From positions 3,045,785 through 3,109,784 of the forward strand of contig NZ_CP076326.1 in assembly GCF_018771565.1 (NCBI RefSeq): a stretch of 64,000 nt of DNA, given 5' to 3'. The translations under genes were made by a program, and so were the position numbers. The stretch is from Thermoflexus hugenholtzii (GTDB taxonomy: Bacteria; Chloroflexota; Anaerolineae; Thermoflexales; Thermoflexaceae). The notes below the pieces were generated by a model. That model searched no databases. It was not told where the DNA came from and was given only the letters and a program-made list of their open reading frames with translations. Within the stretch, counting starts at the first letter, position 1; each line of letters opens with the position of its first letter. Below are positions 60,075 through 64,000 of this stretch, piece by piece.

Positions 60075-60974
60075 ATGAAAGCCCTCGTCTGGCCACGGGG
60101 CCGCACGCTGGCCGCGCTGGCCCGTTCCATGCGGCCGCGCCAGTGGATCAAGAATGTGTTCATCTTCGCCCCGCTGGTGTTCGATGAGAAACTGCTCCGC
60201 CCGGAGCCCCTGGGGCGCACCGTCGCCGGCTTCCTGATCCTGTGCCTGCTCTCCGGCGCGGTTTACCTCTTTAACGACCTCCAGGATCTGGAAAGAGACC
60301 GGCAGCACCCGCGCAAGCGGAACCGTCCCCTGGCTGCGGGGGAGCTGGATCCTCGGGTAGCGTGGGGGGCGACCCTGCTCATCCCCCTCGGGCTGGCCTA
60401 TCCGGCCCTCGCCCTGGACCCCCTCTTCGCCCTCCTCGCCTACGTCTACTGGGGGCTTAACCTGGCCTACTCCCTCTGGCTGAAGCATCAGGTGATCCTG
60501 GATGTGCTGGCCCTGGCCAGCGGCTACGTGCTGCGGGTCGCCGCGGGCGTGCCCCTGGTTCAGGTGGAACGGTTCTCCCCCTGGCTTTATCTGTGCACGC
60601 TGCTTCTGGCCCTTTTCATCGGCTTCGCCAAGCGACGCCAGGAGATCATCCTGCTCGGCGAGAACGCCCGCAACCACCGGGCGATCCTGGAGGAATACAC
60701 CGTCCGCTTCCTGGACGAGATGATGGGCGTGGTGATGGCCGCCACCATCGTGGCCTATTCCCTTTACACCTTTTCCGCCCCCAACCTTCCTTCCAACCAC
60801 GCCATGATGTTGACCATCCCCTTCGTGCTGTATGGGATCTTCCGCTATCTCTATCTCATTCACGTCCGAGGGGAGACCGCGCCGCCGGACGAGCTGGTTT
60901 TGAAAGACCTCCCCCTTCTGCTCACCGTGATCCTCTGGGGGGTGACGGCGATCCTGATCCTCTACCTGATGTAG
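60075..60974 (+). CDS. Decaprenyl-phosphate phosphoribosyltransferase-like UbiA enzyme
   Basis: The 299-residue integral membrane protein has SMRPRQWIKNVFIFAPLVFD at the start, the Asp motif YLFNDLQDLERDRQHPRKRN (with RPLAAGEL), and the second motif region SLWLKHQVILDVLALASGYV; FAKRRQEIILLGENARNHRA is typical of DPPR synthases. Such enzymes make polyprenyl-phosphoribose, precursor of decaprenyl-phospho-arabinose in Mycobacterium. Epimerase genes DprE1/DprE2 are not in the window. A TATAAT at 60027-60032 is a possible -10, without a good -35. Confidence 0.85.
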   Translation: MKALVWPRGRTLAALARSMRPRQWIKNVFIFAPLVFDEKLLRPEPLGRTVAGFLILCLLSGAVYLFNDLQDLERDRQHPRKRNRPLAAGELDPRVAWGATLLIPLGLAYPALALDPLFALLAYVYWGLNLAYSLWLKHQVILDVLALASGYVLRVAAGVPLVQVERFSPWLYLCTLLLALFIGFAKRRQEIILLGENARNHRAILEEYTVRFLDEMMGVVMAATIVAYSLYTFSAPNLPSNHAMMLTIPFVLYGIFRYLYLIHVRGETAPPDELVLKDLPLLLTVILWGVTAILILYLM

Positions 60975-61129
60975 CCGGAAGCGAGCCCGGGAAACGCTGA
61001 GGTCTCCTCGGATCCCCGGAAGGGACTGCGCAGGAAAGTGATAAAATTGGGAAAGGTGTTTCCCGGAATCGCCTGCGCCCTCCAGAGAGGCCCCGGCTGC
61101 GGATGGTCGACCCGGCGATGGAGGCGCCC

Positions 61130-61873
61130 ATGGAACACGTGACGCAGGAAGGGACGCCGCGCATTCGTTCCCTGCAGGCCACCCCGATGCCGGACGGGCG
61201 CCGGGTGGTGGTGGAGCTGGAGCTGGAGTTCGCGCCCTCCCCTCATCGCCCGGATCTGGAGCTCATCCTTTACAACGCCCGGGGAGAGGAGGTCCACTCC
61301 ATGGCGGTCATGGAGGTGATGGAGCTCCGGCCGGCGTATGTGCTGCACCTGCGGCAGCCGGATCCTGGGGCGCCTTACCGGGTGGAAGCCCGGCTCCTCG
61401 CCGGGGATCGCGTGCTGGATCGCCAGGAAACGACGGTGCGCATCCCGGAGCCGATCACCGTCCAGGACGACGAGACCCTGCGCCGCATCCTCCGGGAGGC
61501 GCGCGTGATCGCCGTGGTGGGCCTCTCCGCGGATCCCGAACGGCCCAGCCATCAGGTGGCTTCGTATCTCCAGCGCCAGGGCTATCGGATCATCCCCGTG
61601 AACCCCACGATCCCGGAGGTCCTGGGGGAGCCCTCCTACCCGGATCTCCTCTCCGTCCCCGAACCGGTGGACGTGGTGGACGTTTTCCGGCCGGCCCGTT
61701 ACGTCCCGGAGATCGTGGAGCAGGCCATCGCCAAAGGGGCGAAGGTGATCTGGATGCAGCTGGGGGTGATCCATTTCGAGGCCGCCCAGCGCGCCCGGGA
61801 GGCAGGCCTGCTGGTGGTGATGGACCGCTGTATGAAGATCGAGCATCAGCGCCTGTTGCGGACGGGAGCGTGA
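61130..61873 (+). CDS. CoA-binding (YccU-like) domain fused to an N-terminal beta domain
   Basis: ATG 61130 follows GGAGG by five bases; ATG 61103 has no site. Residues 1-105 look like a beta-sandwich (RVVVELELEFAPS, LELILYNARGEEVHSMAVME, YRVEARLLAGD). Residues about 110-245 are a Rossmann CoA-binding domain like the succinyl-CoA ligase alpha N-terminus: RVIAVVGLSADPERPSHQVA, IIPVNPTIPEVLGE, VVDVFRPARYVPEIVEQAI and WMQLGVIHFEAAQRAREAGL, ending with a conserved MDRCMKIEH. Likely a CoA-responsive binding protein; function unknown. Confidence 0.82.
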   Translation: MEHVTQEGTPRIRSLQATPMPDGRRVVVELELEFAPSPHRPDLELILYNARGEEVHSMAVMEVMELRPAYVLHLRQPDPGAPYRVEARLLAGDRVLDRQETTVRIPEPITVQDDETLRRILREARVIAVVGLSADPERPSHQVASYLQRQGYRIIPVNPTIPEVLGEPSYPDLLSVPEPVDVVDVFRPARYVPEIVEQAIAKGAKVIWMQLGVIHFEAAQRAREAGLLVVMDRCMKIEHQRLLRTGA

Positions 61874-61877
61874 GCCG

Positions 61878-64000
61878 GTGGCTCGATGGATCCGGTGGCT
61901 TCTCCTCGTGAGCCTGGCCCTGGGGCCGTTGGACGTGGCTCCGGCCGTCGCGCAGGGGGGCGAGGATGAGTTCATCGCCCGCCTGCTGGCTCAGATGCCG
62001 CCGGAGGCCAAAGTAGGGCAGCTCTTCCTGATCACCCTCCCCGGCCCGGTGGCCCGCCCGGATCATCCGCTGCGATCGCTGCTGGAGACGCAGCGCATCG
62101 GCGGGGTGATCCTGAGCCCCGAGCAGGGGAACTTCTCCAACGTGGGAGCCACCGCTTCGGAGCTGTTCTCCATCACCGTTTCCCTGCAACAACAGGCCGC
62201 CGGGCTCACCCCATTCATCCCGCTGTTCATCGGCCTGCGCCAGCAGGGAGATGGCCCTCCCGGCTCCGCCTGGACCTCCGGGGCGATGCCGCTTCCCTCC
62301 CCCCTGGCCCTCGGCGCCACGTGGAATCCGGACCGGGTGCAGGCGGTGGGGCGGTCCCTGGGGGAGGAGCTCCGGGCGGTCGGCATCAATTTGCTCCTGG
62401 GCCCTCCCCTGGAAGTGTTGCTGGAGCCCCGGCCGGACCTCGGGGATGCAGGGGTGCAGACCTTCGGAGGGGATCCCCACTGGGTGAGCCGCATGGCCCG
62501 GGCGTATCTGAGCGGCCTCGCGGAAGGAAGCGAGGGCCGGCTTCTCGTCGTCCCGGGCGCGTTCCCCGGCGAGGGGCGCGCCTACGGGCGGGAGGAACGG
62601 GTAGCGGTCCTCACCCGGGAGGATCTGGCCGCCTTTGATCTGGTCCCCTTCATCACGCTGATGCGCACGTCCACCGAATCCGGCCGCCCGCTGTTGCGCG
62701 CCGTCCAGGTCTCCACGATGCGGGTGCGGGGCTTCGGAGGAAGCGCTCAGGAATGGACCCGTCCCCTAACGGTGGATGGGGCGGCGCTGGGCGCTCTGCT
62801 GGCGTTGCCGGAGATCAAGGCCTGGCGGGAAGGCGGAGGCGTCCTCCTCTCCCCGCCTCTGGGACTTCCGGTGATCCGCAACCTGTATGTCGATGAGCGG
62901 GGGGAGGTGGATTTCCGGCGTGCGGCGCTGGAGGCCTTCCTGGCCGGGAACGATCTGATCTGGCTGGGGGCGCTCCACCCGGATCCCCAGGAGGCTGCCC
63001 GTCAGGCGGCGGCGATCATCGCCTTTTTCCGGGAGAAATACTCCACCGATCTGGCGTTCCAGAACCTGGTCAACAGCGCCGTGGCCCGCATCCTGCGCCT
63101 GAAGTATGGCCTTTACCCGGGCTTCAGCGCCCCGATGGTGCTCCCCACTTCTGCGAACCTTCCCCAGACCGTCGCGACCCCCGCTCACCTCCAGATCGTG
63201 CGCCAGGCCCTGGAGGAGGCCCTCGTCCGCCTGCACCCCCGCGAAACCGGTCCGGTGCCCATCCCGCAGCCTGGGGAGACCTTCCTGGTGCTGGTGGACG
63301 GGCGGACGGCCCGGGCCTGCGCCGCGTGCCCGGAGCAACGGCTGTTGCCCACAGAGATGCTCACGCGGGCCCTCATGACGGCCAGCGGGGAGGCCCTCGA
63401 CGCGACCCGGATCACGGTGCGCACCTTTGCGGAAGCCCTCGCCTTCCTTTCCCGGGCGCCCGAAGCGCCGGACCTGCAGCCGGAGTTCGAGCGGGCAACG
63501 TGGGTGCTGATCGTCGCCCTGGACGAGCGCCCGGAGGATCCGGCCTCCAGCCTGCCGCATCTCCTGCTCAGCGAGCGGACGGATCTGCTGGCCGGCAAGC
63601 AGGTGGTCTTCTGGAGCCTCGGGCCGCTGTATCCGTTGACCGCCCGGGAGGTGAGCCGGCTGAGCCGCTACGAAGCGCTCTGGACGCACGTGCCTCCCGC
63701 GGTGGAGATCATGGCCCGGGCCCTCTTCGGCGCCTTGAACCCCCGGAGTCGCGCGCCCCTTTCCATCGCGGCCCTTGGCTATAACCTGGCGGACCGCCTG
63801 CGGCCGGATCCCAATCAGGTGATCCCCCTGGGGGCAGGCCCACGGGAAGGGACCGTCTCCGGAACCCCGGCCCCCGTGACCGTCCGGGTTGGGGAGACGT
63901 TACGCGTCTGGGCCGGGCCGATCCGCGACCGGGATGGATACCTGGTTCCGGACGGCACGCCGGTTGCCTTCACCGGCGTTTATTCCGGTCAGGGGAGCAT
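61878..64000 (+). CDS. Secreted GH3-like protein, apparently without catalytic residues (3' end outside window)
   Basis: GTG 61878 opens a frame that continues beyond 64000, so 707 residues are visible. A signal peptide (about 1-25, PAVAQ) precedes a GH3 barrel: ARLLAQMPPEAKVGQLFLIT, a GVILSPEQGN strand and ALGATWNPDRVQAVGRSLGE. In active GH3 enzymes KHFPGHG and a nucleophile Asp (SD..G) follow. Here the first is VVPGAFPGEG, and the second reads VLLSPPLGLP with Pro326 in place of Asp. The protein is therefore probably not a glycosidase but a binding protein. The later part (GALNPRSRAPLSIAAL) matches the GH3 C-terminal domain and then begins an Ig-like region. Confidence 0.8.
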   Translation, partial: MARWIRWLLLVSLALGPLDVAPAVAQGGEDEFIARLLAQMPPEAKVGQLFLITLPGPVARPDHPLRSLLETQRIGGVILSPEQGNFSNVGATASELFSITVSLQQQAAGLTPFIPLFIGLRQQGDGPPGSAWTSGAMPLPSPLALGATWNPDRVQAVGRSLGEELRAVGINLLLGPPLEVLLEPRPDLGDAGVQTFGGDPHWVSRMARAYLSGLAEGSEGRLLVVPGAFPGEGRAYGREERVAVLTREDLAAFDLVPFITLMRTSTESGRPLLRAVQVSTMRVRGFGGSAQEWTRPLTVDGAALGALLALPEIKAWREGGGVLLSPPLGLPVIRNLYVDERGEVDFRRAALEAFLAGNDLIWLGALHPDPQEAARQAAAIIAFFREKYSTDLAFQNLVNSAVARILRLKYGLYPGFSAPMVLPTSANLPQTVATPAHLQIVRQALEEALVRLHPRETGPVPIPQPGETFLVLVDGRTARACAACPEQRLLPTEMLTRALMTASGEALDATRITVRTFAEALAFLSRAPEAPDLQPEFERATWVLIVALDERPEDPASSLPHLLLSERTDLLAGKQVVFWSLGPLYPLTAREVSRLSRYEALWTHVPPAVEIMARALFGALNPRSRAPLSIAALGYNLADRLRPDPNQVIPLGAGPREGTVSGTPAPVTVRVGETLRVWAGPIRDRDGYLVPDGTPVAFTGVYSGQGS

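Overview
The window is a GC-rich bacterial chromosome segment packed with genes. It most resembles a thermophilic Chloroflexota genome of the Anaerolineae/Thermoflexia type. The signs are Pro/Thr-rich linkers in secreted proteins, a DsbA-like/cyclophilin lipoprotein, a K+-independent H+-pyrophosphatase, a quinone-type UbiA enzyme, Wzy-like and GT-C membrane glycan enzymes, and short palindromic repeats in many intergenic gaps. The phylum call is inference from protein style; there is no rRNA gene in the window.

Layout. 1-3.5 kb (+): end of a homocysteine methyltransferase/MTHFR fusion, a PH/SHOCT membrane protein, purine nucleoside phosphorylase and a membrane-anchored protein. 3.5-5.2 kb (-): an orphan family 5 solute-binding lipoprotein whose domain order is circularly permuted. 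5.2-6.4 kb: repeats, a DUF2283-like remnant and a small Cas4-like/TM protein. 6.5-13.1 kb (-): a long collinear run of mazG-like, metallophosphoesterase, ParB-fold protein, cytochrome c, tsaE, tsaB, rimI, HAD and UbiA genes. 13.2-15.3 kb (+): a WD40 lipoprotein. 15.3-19.1 kb (-): MFS transporter, PrsW protease and a DsbA-like/cyclophilin lipoprotein with an in-frame UGA exactly at the first active-site cysteine. 19.4-29.1 kb (+): thrC, hppA, rfbD, glycosyltransferase, metallopeptidase, threonine dehydratase and argF. 29.1-32.3 kb (-): macrodomain protein, class III aminotransferase and saccharopine-dehydrogenase-like protein.

32.8-42.8 kb (-) is an RHS polymorphic-toxin locus. It has one long RHS gene, split by a one-base frameshift, that ends in a nuclease-like toxin and is followed by an immunity gene. 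Three displaced RHS core fragments follow it; two carry alternative toxin tips with their own candidate immunity genes and one has lost its tip. 42.9-46.2 kb (-): hpt, tdk, ribosomal proteins L31, L27 and L21, tRNA-Gln(CUG) and an inositol monophosphatase. 46.4-58 kb (+): an envelope block with an O-antigen-ligase-like protein, a sensor kinase lacking its phospho-acceptor His, a LysM protein, a flippase-like protein, a nucleotide-sugar epimerase, glycosyltransferases and a methyltransferase. It is interrupted by a Lys-rich DNA-binding-like protein under a DtxR-type palindrome. 58-64 kb: DoxX, a GlsB-like protein, a double-XRE regulator, DPPR synthase, a CoA-binding fusion and a GH3-like protein that appears to lack its catalytic residues and runs off the window.

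The strongest unusual signals are the probable selenocysteine (UGA followed by a SECIS-like hairpin) in the DsbA/cyclophilin protein, the circularly permuted binding protein, and the RHS cassette reservoir.
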